From contig OZ005661.1 in assembly GCA_963930645.1 (NCBI GenBank), positions 194,841,532 through 194,905,531 of the forward strand: 64,000 nucleotides of DNA, given 5' to 3'. The notes beneath the pieces were generated by a model, which saw only the letters and a list, made by a program, of their open reading frames with translations, made no database searches and was not told the DNA's origin. The position numbers and the translations under genes are program-made. This document shows, piece after piece, positions 23,181-33,805 of this stretch (the first letter of the stretch is position 1; each line of letters opens with the position of its first letter). Source of the stretch: Salticus scenicus. Its lineage: Eukaryota > Arthropoda > Arachnida > Araneae > Salticidae.

Positions 23181-25080
23181 GTATCCCTTAAGTTGTACGC
23201 GCGCAGCGCGCACAAGACTGCGCTGCGGAAGGCAGTGGGGACCCGGTCCGAATTTTTACCCGATGAGAAATGATTTTTTAAATTATCTTAAGAATAAAAT
23301 TTTGACTTGAGAAGCAATATGTGCGCGCAGCGCACGTATACCTCCACACGTGCATGCGCAGCGCGCACGGGTCTGCGCTGCCGGAAGCAGGGGGGACCCG
23401 ATGGGAGTTTTTACCCGATCCGATTTTTTTTTAGGAGCCACGGAGGGTGAGGGAAGAAATACGCGCGCGCAGCGCGTGTATTCCTTAAGCTGTGCGCGTG
23501 CAGCGCGCACGGGACTGCGCTGCCGAAGGCAGTGGGGACCCGGGCCGACTTTTTACCCAATCACATTTTTTTTTTTTTTTTAATTTCTTTTCTTAACGCT
23601 AAAAGTTACTGTTAGTGATTCATTTGAAAATACTGACCCTCTAGCGGGCGAAGCCAGCTAGTATTATTAAAATCTGTGCGCATCTGTCTTTCTGTCTGTC
23701 TGTCTGTCTGTGAGAAATGCATTGTGACCGCTAAAGCTCCGGCGCTAATGGTCGCATCGCCTCGAAACCGGTGTCGACAGATGCAGAATTTTTTCTTCTC
23801 GAGATCGCAATAATTCGCTAAGCGATGCGACCCTAATTAGCGGAGATATTAATTAAAATGTCCACCCATGTCTACCGAAAAATGACCCAGAATTCATGAT
23901 TAAATGCTTAAAAAGCGACATTTTTACGGAAAAAGTGGAAAATTAATTAGAAAAATCAGTCGTATTGTTACAAACAAGATACCATTGAAAAGGGCTTTTT
24001 TTTCTCAATCCGATGGTTGAGATAATCGGCTTATCGATCGAACAATTAGATTTTTTTAAATTAACTAAACTAAAAAAAATGGTGGCAACAAATCACAAGC
24101 ATTTAAACTTTGCAGACGATCTTGAACGGAAAGAAAAAACATCTGGTGTTTAATGAGGTCACGTGTTTTTGTACTGCGATTAAAAATTGCAATTTTCTAT
24201 TTTCTTCAATTTTTCAAAATTCGCACATTTCAATTAGTATACAATCTTAACACCACAAAACAAACTTGCATTTCAAATTTCATCGATTTTGGTCAATAAA
24301 CAAAAGATTTACATTTTAATTGCAAATTAAATTTTATCTTTACACGCCTGACATTTTATCTGTCGAAAGAGGATACCAGTTTCAAAACGACACAAATACA
24401 CTTAAGGTAAAAATATTTCTTTTTCTATTTACTTCCATTAACCGACTACCGTAGATAATGGAATTCGAAATTTCACCTGACTTACACGTTTTGAGGTGTC
24501 ATGGCGCTGTAATAATTTAAAATTTCAATATTTAAATTCTAATTATGTGTATTTTTTTTTTTTAATATGTCATTCGATACACATTTTAAAGTACGGTTAC
24601 ATTATCGAAAGGGGGATTCGAGATTTCACCCGATTTACACGTTTTGAGGTCTCCTGATTAGGTTTTCTTTTGCATCGCAATAGTGGAATTCGAGATTTCA
24701 GCTTATTTACACGTTTTGAGGTCTCCTGAATGGGTTATCTTTTGTATATCAGCTACTAATTAAAGTGTCGAAAAGGGAATTAGAGATTTCACCTGATTTA
24801 CACGTTTTGAGGTGTCCTGAATGGGTTTTCTTTTGTATCTCAGCTGCTAATTAAAATAATTTCATAAGTAATAGACCATTTGAAAGCTTTGTTAATTTGG
24901 AATTGAATAGTAGATTACAGAAATTCGATATTTCGACATTTTTCCTGATTTAAACGTTTTGAGGTGTCCTGAATGGGTTTCTCTTTTGTCTCAGTTACTA
25001 ATTAAAAAAATTTCATAAATAATACATCATTTGAAAGCTTTGTTGAGTTGGAATCGAAAAGAAGATTACAGAAATTTCTA

Positions 25081-25094
25081 CCGCCAGATGGCGC
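25081..25094 (+). promoter_or_regulatory. CTCF-type motif in HLE copy 2
   Basis: Same 14-mer and same unit position as in copies 0 and 1. Confidence 0.4.
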
Positions 25095-25352
25095 TGTAAT
25101 ATTTTTTAATTACTATATTTTTATTTCTAATCATGATTCAATTTTTTTTAATGCGTCATTCGATACACATTTAGAAGTACCTTTACATTATCGAAAATGG
25201 AATTTATGATTTCTCCAGATTGACACGTTTTGAGGTCTCCTGACTCAGTTTTCTTTTGTATCTCAACTACTAATTAAAATAATTTCATAAGTAATATATC
25301 ATTAGAAAGCTTTGTTGATTTGGGATCGAACAGTGGAATACAGAAATTTCTA

Positions 25353-25366
25353 CCGCCAGATGGCGC
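25353..25366 (+). promoter_or_regulatory. CTCF-type motif in HLE copy 2
   Basis: Same 14-mer, 272 bp from the previous site, same orientation. Confidence 0.4.
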
Positions 25367-25569
25367 TGTAATATTTTCAAATTTCAATATTTCAATTTCT
25401 AATCATGATTAAATTATTTTTAATACATCATGCTAAAGATATTTTAAAGTTCTTTTATATTATCGAAAGTTTTCAGCAGACTTACACGTTTTGAGGCGTC
25501 CTGATTAGGTGTTCTTTTGCATCTCAGCTAATTGTGTAAGACCATTCAAAATTGGTATACGTAGGTTAA

Positions 25570-26310
25570 TTAGAAGGGGCTGAAAGGGTGGGGAAGAAAT
25601 AGGCGTGCACCGCGCGCGTATCCCCTAACTAGCGCGCGCGCAGCGCGCACGGGACTACGCTGCCCAAGGCAGTGGGGACCCGGTCCGACTTTTTAACCGA
25701 TGGGAAATAATTTTTTTAATTTTCTTTTCTTAAGAATAAAAATTTGATTTGAGAAGGAATACGTGCGTGCAGCGTGCGTATGCCTTCACATGTGCGCGCG
25801 CAGCGCGCATGGGTCTGCGGTGCAGAAGGCAGTGGGGACCCGGTGTGATTTTATACCTGATCAGAAATGATTTTTTTTAGAGGGCACGAAGTGTCAGGGA
25901 AAGAATGCAGGCGTGCAGCGCGTGTATTCTTTAAGTAGTGCGCGCGCAGCGCGCACGGGACTGCGCTTCCGAAGGCAGTGGGGACCCGGGCCGACTTTGT
26001 GCACCATGAGAAATGATTTTTTTTCTTTTCTTTTCTTAAGAATAAAAATTTGATTTGAGAAGGAATATTTGCGCGCAGCGCACGTATACCTTCACACGTG
26101 CGCGCGCAGCGCGCATGGGTCTGCGCTGTCGAAGGCAGTGGGGAACCGGTGTGAGTTTTTACACGATCAAAAATGATTTTTTTTGGGGGGGGAGGGGGCA
26201 CGAAGGTTCAGTGAAGGAATACGCGCACGGGACTGCGCGCACGGGACTGCGCTGCCGAAGGCAGTGGGGACCCGGGACGACATTTTACCCGATCAGAAAT
26301 GATTTTTTTT
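25570..26310 (+). repeat. GC-rich subrepeat array of HLE copy 2
   Basis: GC-rich peaks lie near 25625, 25797, 25927, 26095 and 26225, alternating between two spacer types, so the dimer period is about 300 bp. Units carry GTGCGCGC-GCA-GCGCGCAC hairpins and a GCTGCCGAAGGCAG-like hairpin. Open frames crossing it on both strands are by-products of GC content. Confidence 0.75.
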
Positions 26311-26424
26311 TTTTTTAATTCTTTTCTTAGGACTAAATTTACTGTTAGTGATTGATTTATTATAGTGATTCATTTGAAAATACTGACCCGCTAGCGGGCG
26401 AAGCTCGCTAGTAATTTTTAAAAA

Positions 26425-27370
26425 ATCTGGCGTGAAATAACCGCACGACTTCCCTTACCCACTACTACACGTATTATAAGTATATTTCTGTATATAATAT
26501 GATCCGAAATATTGACCTAATGAAGTAGAAACCTAAAATTTTTCCGGTCAGAGAAACTTCATACACGAGTAAAAACATATAAAAGAAAGTTTTCATATCG
26601 AGTGAAAAAATAAGAAAAAAAAATGAAAAAATGGTAGAGTTATTTTTTGAAACACCAATTTCCGAGATCTAAAACAGATCTACCTCAGCAAGACGACTCT
26701 TATTTTTCCTGTGATAACCACGTGATACACAAGAAAATATATCTAAAATTGATTTATGTAACAATATCGTTAGAGCCGTTTTTGAGATATCAAATTTTAC
26801 AAAAACTTCGCATACTCAATTATTCACCGAAAAACAATAATTATATACAAAAGGATATTTAAAAGGGAGTTAATATGGCGAGTTTGAAAAAAATTCGCAC
26901 AGCCGTTTCTAAAGGAACGTACTCGTGAGCACTGCAATTGAGCTGTTTAACCAGGACGCCTATAAATTTTCCTGAACTTACCAACTATATTATTCGAAAG
27001 AACATCTAACAGAGTGTTTATATAGCAACTTTGAAGAAAATCCTTAGAGCCGTTTTGATTACAGTGCCATTTCCGCTTTCCGTTGTCCCACTTCCGTTTT
27101 CTCATTTTCACCAAAATTTGAAAAATTCATCTGTATACCAGCCCTGTCTCAATTCTGAAGTTTTGTAGCTCTAATTTTATTAATTTCGAAGATATGATAG
27201 CCAGAAGATTCCCCACATATATACACACATAGACACATACGTACATACATACACACTGACTAATTACTAAAAACCACTTTTTAGGACTCAGGAGACCTTT
27301 AAAAGCGTAAATCGAATTTTTGGACCAAATACAATACTTCCATTACCTACTGCAATCGGGTAATGTAAGT
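26425..27370 (-). mobile_element. Helentron-like element, family B copy 1
   Basis: Read on the minus strand, the 5' end near 27370 has an ACTTACATTACC / GGTAATG-type hairpin, with the conserved sequence at 27311-27288 and a CA-rich simple repeat at about 27240-27215. Internal repeats with CGTTAGAGCCGTTTTTGAGAT follow. The 3' end has GGGTAAGGGAAGT and a hairpin-like GTGCGGTTATTTCACGCC just before 26425. It lies only 13 bp beyond HLE copy 2. Confidence 0.55.
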
Positions 27371-28984
27371 AAAAATGACTATATTACATTTTAACACGTA
27401 TATACATATTGTATAATGCTTAGAAATATGGTAATTTGTTTTTATATGTATACGTTACAAACAAAGGGTATTTTGCAAGAGAAATATTAGGTAAAGCGTC
27501 TCTTCAGAATTCTTTCTGGGCCGTTTAAATTCCCAAGACTACTAAAAAATTCATTGAAAGATTTTGTATTCGAATATTTTAAATCGCGTTTATGCCAGTA
27601 AAAAAATATGTTTATATTACAAACCGCATTTCCATTTGATAAAAATACACTCAGAAAAATGCGCTTATATCTATATGAGGAAAAACTATATATGTAATCT
27701 TATACGCATATCATCATACCTTATTTATTACTGTATATATTTACAAAGTGAGTGATGTATATTCGGAATTTCTTACGCATATTTTTTCCGCTGAAATACG
27801 CTATTTTTTCTACTTTTCTCTTAATTTAGTAGTACAAATTGTTGACTGAAAATGATAAATTATTTTTTAAATGTGATATTAAAATAAATAAGGTTTTAGA
27901 CAATTGTCCTGTTACCAAGAACCTCCTTTCAATATAAATTAAAAATGCATTGCTATATATATATATAAAAAAAAAAAACATATTCTTGTAAAAATTTACT
28001 TAACAATATTTGATTTCCGCAGCGTTCACTTAATTCTAGAATGACACAATGTGTTCTAAAACAGCGATAAAAATCATTTTATGTAAAAAATGTTAGCGTG
28101 CGAGCAGTAGTAATAAAAAGTAGTAATGTAAATTATATTTATTTTACGCCTGATACTATACTTTGTATAACTGGCATTGATTCAAAGTAGCTGTTACATA
28201 TACATTTGCCGCATAGCTATTTTTAGTATTTTCTATCAGTGTATATGTATATATATAAATATATATATATACATGGTATATTGTCAGACGTAAAAAAAAA
28301 GTGGACAGATATTTTTTATAAGTATATTGCTACTGCTCTTAGGCCAACATTTTTTTTTAAATTAATTTTGTGCTTTATTGTTTTAGAAACGAATACTGTG
28401 TGATTTTACAATTTATATTTTTGCTTATATAGTTCTCATTTTCACGCGTCACAGTTTGTTAAGATATAATCATTTGTTATGCTATTTGTTTTACTATTTA
28501 TTTCCAACCATATGGTAGAAATTTTCTTAAATTAATCTGGTGTGGGAACCACACGACTACCTCTTATTTTGCAGTTCATTAAAGACAGATTGCAGATTGA
28601 AGTGTAAAATAACAAGTACTGTGTATAAACCTACTTTAAAAATAATTTAAACTAGATAAATAACAGATTCAATTGATAAATAATTCTGTTTGAATGTAGA
28701 ATCTGAAATAATTTCTAATTGAAGGCTATTATTAATTTTTAAATTTATTCCAAATTATAGAGAAAAATTTTCCTCGCACCACTTCTTGAAATTGTATCAA
28801 CCTCATATGAAATTTAAAATAAAATATTTGAATTGCTTCCAATTACTTGTTTCGAAGTAACGCTGATAACAAACATACACAAAGAACAATCTCTAAAAAC
28901 TTGTCTATAGTATTCGGGGAACCATAAAATGCGTAATTACGCAAAAAACAAGCGCTAAAAGTTTCACTTTAAAAAATACTTTAT
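27371..28984. other. AT-rich DNA, nothing recognised
   Basis: Short (TA)n runs near 27955 and 28245; no gene or repeat ends supported. Confidence 0.55.
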
Positions 28985-29290
28985 TGCCAAAATGTTAGTG
29001 GAGGCCTACATGTGGAGACTCAAAAAGTTTTTGGTTTCTGTCTGTCTGTCTCTCTGTTTCGCGATCGCGGCTGTAAAAATCACGCTATTGACTTGAAAAT
29101 TGGTACGCATGTACATGAACCACACTGAATAAGCTGTAAAGTTTTGGGTGTGTATTCTATTTGTAGTTCGTGAACAAATATACTTTTTTTTATCATTAAG
29201 GTCTTTGTCTAAAACGTGTGAGCATTGCAATAGCTGCCGCATACATCCTAAAATTGACTTACAAATTGGTACACAAATTTAGGGGCTAAA
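28985..29290 (+). repeat. Fragment related to D-family elements
   Basis: Contains a GTCTGTCTGTC run and then GACTTGAAAATTGGTACGCAT, close to GAGCTGAAAGTTGGTACGCAT of the D elements at 59.1 kb. Ends are not identifiable. Confidence 0.35.
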
Positions 29291-29344
29291 CAGAAATACA
29301 CTGTAAAACAAAATCCCGCAAGATTACGGGGAAAGCCCGGCAGC

Positions 29345-29493
29345 AGAGATTCCAGACAAAGTCCGTAAAAAGAAACGATTAGACCGTAAATAAAGTGTAC
29401 AATAACCTTAAATTACGTTACATGCCTATAAAAAACATTTTGCCCGTAAAAACAATGTTTTTTTTTTTTTTACTTGCTTTGTCTGGAATCTCT
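29345..29493. repeat. Inverted repeat, 27-bp arms
   Basis: AGAGATTCCAGACAAAG (29345) and its inverse CTTTGTCTGGAATCTCT (ending 29493) enclose about 95 bp. Probably a small MITE whose outer ends are unclear. Confidence 0.6.
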
Positions 29494-29600
29494 TATTTTA
29501 TGTAGATGTGTTCTTAGATTTAATAATCAATGTACAGAGTCTTACAAATGTTTTCCAATAATGTCACGTAATTATCCAAATTGTGTCCAATTACGAACAA

Positions 29601-30185
29601 CACTGAGAATAAAAATATACCGCTTTCATCTAGAACTAGCTTTTCTAAATCCCTAAACTAGAAATGTAGATTTCCGAGCTCTGAGTATAAGGCACGCCAT
29701 TACACTGAGACAAAATTCTATAACTGACATCTAGAATCTAAATTGTGGCTCTAGAAAAAAAAAAAATCCATGTCATCCTTATAAATTTCTTTAAAAAAGT
29801 TTTCTAGTTCCCTTCGAAAGCGAATTCTAGAGACCTCTATTAGAATTCTTGAGCGTTTGCCTATACTAACGAGGACAAACCTATTTAAAGTATCTCAAAA
29901 TAAATGTAAGTACAATAGGCTGGTTTAAACAGCTATAACCTTGGTTTATGACCCAATTCTAGAAAATAAAGCGAGAATGTCTCGTAATACATAAGATTCA
30001 GAATATTCAGAATTTTGTTTTACCATCTAGAATTGTGTTGACTAGAAATTCTCGACCATATCTTCTACACAGTTTATTGGCGTGCCTTATGCGCATAGCT
30101 CGGAAATCTATATTTCTAGTTTAAGGATTTAGAAAATGACCATTTATTCATTCTAGATGAAGTCGGTATATTTTTTTTCTCAGTG
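29601..30185. mobile_element. TIR element with CACTGAGAA ends, family E copy 1
   Basis: Terminal inverted repeats of about 100 bp: the left starts CACTGAGAATAAAAATATAC and the right is the inverse starting CACTGAGAAAAAAAATATAC. Both contain ACTAGAAAT.TAGATTTCCG and an AAGGCACGCC block. The interior has several TCTAGAAT strings. No transposase. Confidence 0.75.
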
Positions 30186-30224
30186 AATTATTCGTGAGAT
30201 ACACAGAGTAAAATTTTTACTGGT

Positions 30225-30870
30225 GTATACAATGTTTATGATTCGTTTACAGGGACCCACAAAAGAATTTCATGGCATAAAAGCCTTTAGACAAATTTTA
30301 TTTAAGCAAATTTGAACACGTTTACTCTGCATTCAAAATGAAATCAACATACATTATTGAGGAGCGCGTAGAAAAATATTATCTGTAGAAGAAGGAATAT
30401 ATAGACTTAATAATTTATTTACGAGACCATACAAAATCATTCCAATGCCATTCGATAATCATCCAAATGATGTTAAACTTCGTACAAATAATAATGAGTT
30501 ACAATTAATTAGTTGAAAATTTTTTTTGGTGCATATAATAACTTATGTTCTTGTACAGAGACACAAAAAATAATTTCATACCACTAAGATCTATAGACGG
30601 TATGTCTTGCAAGCATTTTAACATGATTTTACTCCGTTAAACATAATGAAAGAGACATACGTTATTAGAATGCTTAAAAGCATGTTTTATGTGGAAAATG
30701 GTTGGATGGAATTGGTTATTAGTTTACAGGGCTATGCAAAAGAATTCCGGTATGTTATGGAACCATCTGACACTAACTTTGCTAAAGATATTTGTGAGTT
30801 ACAAAGTATAAACAAAAGGCTGTTAGTTTTAAGGAAATGTATACATGCGCATGTATACAGATAAATGCAC
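30225..30870 (+). repeat. Degenerate tandem repeat
   Basis: A TACAGRG-ACACAAAARAATTTCAT-like string recurs near 30250, 30553 and 30724 with weak similarity between. An open frame of 72 codons (30646-30864) crosses it and resembles no family I recognise. Confidence 0.3.
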
Positions 30871-33139
30871 ACAGGCAGATACAACGGACGATCGGGTCCC
30901 TTCACAAACATTCTTGGTTATGTAGCGAGTTAATCATATATATATATACATTTATAAATTATATGGAATAAATAAAAATGACCTGCTGAGTTATGAGGGA
31001 TGCAAATGAGACGTTGAGGCTCCTAATCTGCATATCCACTAGTTTACTGTATAGATACGTGAAATTAATTTTTATTCTCGAGCAGTTTGTTTCTGCATGT
31101 GGTAAAATAAAGTACAGCACCTCCATCAATAACATCCAATTAAAAACAGATATATATTTGCTTGATTAGGGACAACTCTGTATGCATTTTATAAACTGTG
31201 TGCACAGCACATTGTATACTTCAATATAATCTTATATTAATAACACACAGCACTAGTTCCTCTTGGTATCCCCGAATTACTGAATGATTTCATTTATCAG
31301 TTTATTGTGCGCTGTTGCGACTGTGCGGGGTTTACTGTTATTTTCGGAATGAAAATAGAAAAACTCTTCTACAAAATAGAATAATCTCCGCGTTAGCCTC
31401 GCATTCTGAAACACTATGTAGTAATGTAAACGTCATTTACAGAATAAGTTATATTCAAAGTCGAAAAGATAATCTGGGTGATGTAGTTTGTTCCACACAA
31501 GCTGTAATAATTTTTACTCGTAAATACGGGACTTTCACATACAATTGATATCCATTCTGGTAATTATTATCGTCCATATAACTTGCCAGAATTCATCATT
31601 CGAAGATAACATAAATAAAAATATTGCTTTAATACTTTTTTTTTTTTTTTTTACTTTTCATGTAATAAACACTGTGATTCCCGAAAATTCTGCAGTCCGT
31701 AACGTCTGTGTTTTCGCTTAAAAAGCATAAATCAAATATTCTCAATAATTTTTAAATCCTTTCGTAAATATAAAACGTATTTTCTTTCATAACGTGCGTA
31801 ATATTTACTATAATAGTTTTTTATCTTTTCAAAAAAAAAAAAAAAAAAAACGAAAGAAAGAAAAAAAAGAAACAACATTAAGGATTTTTTTTTTTTTTTT
31901 TAATAAAATGAAAATGAATTTTGGGATAAAAAAAAAAAAAATATATATATATATATATACAACTAAAGTGACTGTTATTTATTAGTATAAATACGTATTA
32001 TTTGACTGTTTATGGTACACATAGTGTAGTAACAAGAATGTATAATAACTTATGCAGCCTGCGTTCAGTAAAATATTAACTCACACCTTGCAAGAAAATT
32101 ATATTATTAATTGTGACTCGAAAAATGCATTATCCATCTAATAATATAAGAATGAAAATATTTTATATGAAACTAAAATATCACATGTATAAAATGCTAT
32201 CTGGAAAAGCTGCTTTTCTATCACTAAAAAATTACTTTTTATTTATTTATTTATTATTATCTTTTATGGAAAATATGTTGCTGTAAATTTAATTTATCAT
32301 CTTAAATTGTCCATCTTAATTAAAACTTTACGCGATTCTTATAAAAAAAAAACAAAAAAAAAAAAAAACTTGAAGGGTATATAATAGCATAATACCAAAT
32401 AACTAAGCCAACAAAGAAGTACCTTATGCTAATAAATTCATACTTTAATATAATTTGTATCACACTTACCTAGCAGAGTGTAAACAATGATAGTGTAAAA
32501 TATCTGAAGGGAATATTATGCATGCCCTAATTAATCAACTCACATACCTATGTCTCATCAGCAAATTGTTAAAGCCGTCATTCTCATAATTAATTAGGTT
32601 TTAAATAAAATGTGTGCAACATATTTTCAAAATAAGATTTTTTTTTCGATTATTAGTTACATGTTTATATTTGAAATGATGAACCACTTGATAGTTAAGA
32701 AGTACTGGATACAATACTTGATGTTTTTTAAATAAATGTTTAAGAATTTGTAAGATTTTGCATATTTTTCGAGATATTGTATTAGAAAAATATACACATT
32801 AAAAAAATATTAACTTAATGCATTGAATTATATATGCTGTAAAATTATAAATCTTAACACTAATAATAATGTAATAATTACGGTGCTTCACATTAAATCA
32901 ATATCGAAAAATGAATGTACATTAAAATATATATGTTTACTAGTCGTTCTTAGCGACTGGCTTGTTCGTGATCTTGGAAATCTCTAAACGTGTGAAAATT
33001 GGATTCTGCGAGGCGCTTAACCTGGATCTGAAATACTTCTTTGAGGTATTACAGGAGATTTGAAGACTAACAAAAAACATATTTTCGTTACATTTAATAG
33101 AATACATAATATTTTTATTGAAAATTTTGAGCATATAAA
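30871..33139. other. AT-rich DNA, nothing recognised
   Basis: Poly-A/T runs near 31637, 31831 and 31885, and (TA)n at about 31940. No gene is supported. Confidence 0.55.
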
Positions 33140-33805
33140 TATGCAACATTTACCAATATGTTATGAGAAAGGGCATCTAAAATGGATTAATGAAACAATT
33201 TTCAAGAAAATCGTTAGAACCGTTTTTGAGATACCAACTTTTACCAAAATTTGGTATTCTCAATTATTGACTGAAAAACAATAATTACATGCAAAAGGGT
33301 ATTTAAAAGAAAGTTAATATGTCATGTAAAAAAAAACATCCCTACAGCCGTTTTTAAAGGAACGCACTTGAGAGACCTGAAACTGAGCTATTTATACAGG
33401 ACGCCTATCAGTTTTGAAATAACCAAACTAATCATTCAAAAGGGCATGTAATAGAATGTTTATATAGCAAGTTTGGAGAAAATCGTTAGAGCCATTTTTG
33501 TGATACGGACTTACTGTCTCATTTCCCGTTTCCGATGACCCACAATTTTCACCAAAATTTGGAAGATCCGTTTGCACGCCAGATCTGTATCCCTTGTGAA
33601 GTTTCGTAGTTCAATCTTAACTAGTTTTGGAGATATGATAGCTAGAAGATTCCACACATACACACACACGCACTGACCAATTGCCAAAAACTACTTTTTT
33701 GTACTCAGGAGGATTTAAAACGTGTAAATCAGGTAAAAACTCGATAGCGAATTTTTGGAACGAATACAATACTTCCATTAACTACGGTAGTAGGGTAATG
33801 GAAGT
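33140..33805 (-). mobile_element. Helentron-like element, family B copy 2 (3' truncated)
   Basis: The 5' end near 33805 has ACTTCCATTACCC with its hairpin partner, and the conserved sequence lies at 33728-33705. Body repeats with CGTTAGA.CCGTTTTTG follow. The 3' hairpin end is absent and the left edge is approximate. Confidence 0.5.

Larger units (their letters stand above)
14177..23661 (+). mobile_element. HLE copy 1, interrupted by copia
   Basis: Without the copia element (16414-23180) and one 5-bp duplicate this copy is about 2.7 kb, the same size as copy 2. It starts TATTATTAAAATCTGT with a (GT)n/GTCT run. It continues through an AT-rich body (aligned with 23662-24400), an internal repeat array (15050-16060) and the GC-rich array split by copia. 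It ends with a GAA-loop hairpin and CTAG at 23658-23661. Copy 2 begins at the very next base. Confidence 0.75.
24420..25560 (+). repeat. Internal repeat array of HLE copy 2
   Basis: Diverged units like those at 15050-16060. The conserved sequence occurs near 24481, 24633, 24706, 24797, 24949, 25219 and 25481. Several units are truncated, so spacing ranges from about 75 to 270 bp. Confidence 0.75.
23662..26411 (+). mobile_element. HLE copy 2, head-to-tail with copy 1
   Basis: The copy starts TATTATTAAAATCTGTGCG with a (GTCT)n run, directly after the CTAG of copy 1. It has the same AT-rich body, then an internal repeat array (about 24420-25560), a GC-rich array (25570-26310) and the 3' hairpin with CTAG at 26408-26411. 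At 2750 bp it is uninterrupted and is the best full-length reference in the window. It has no coding capacity. Confidence 0.78.
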
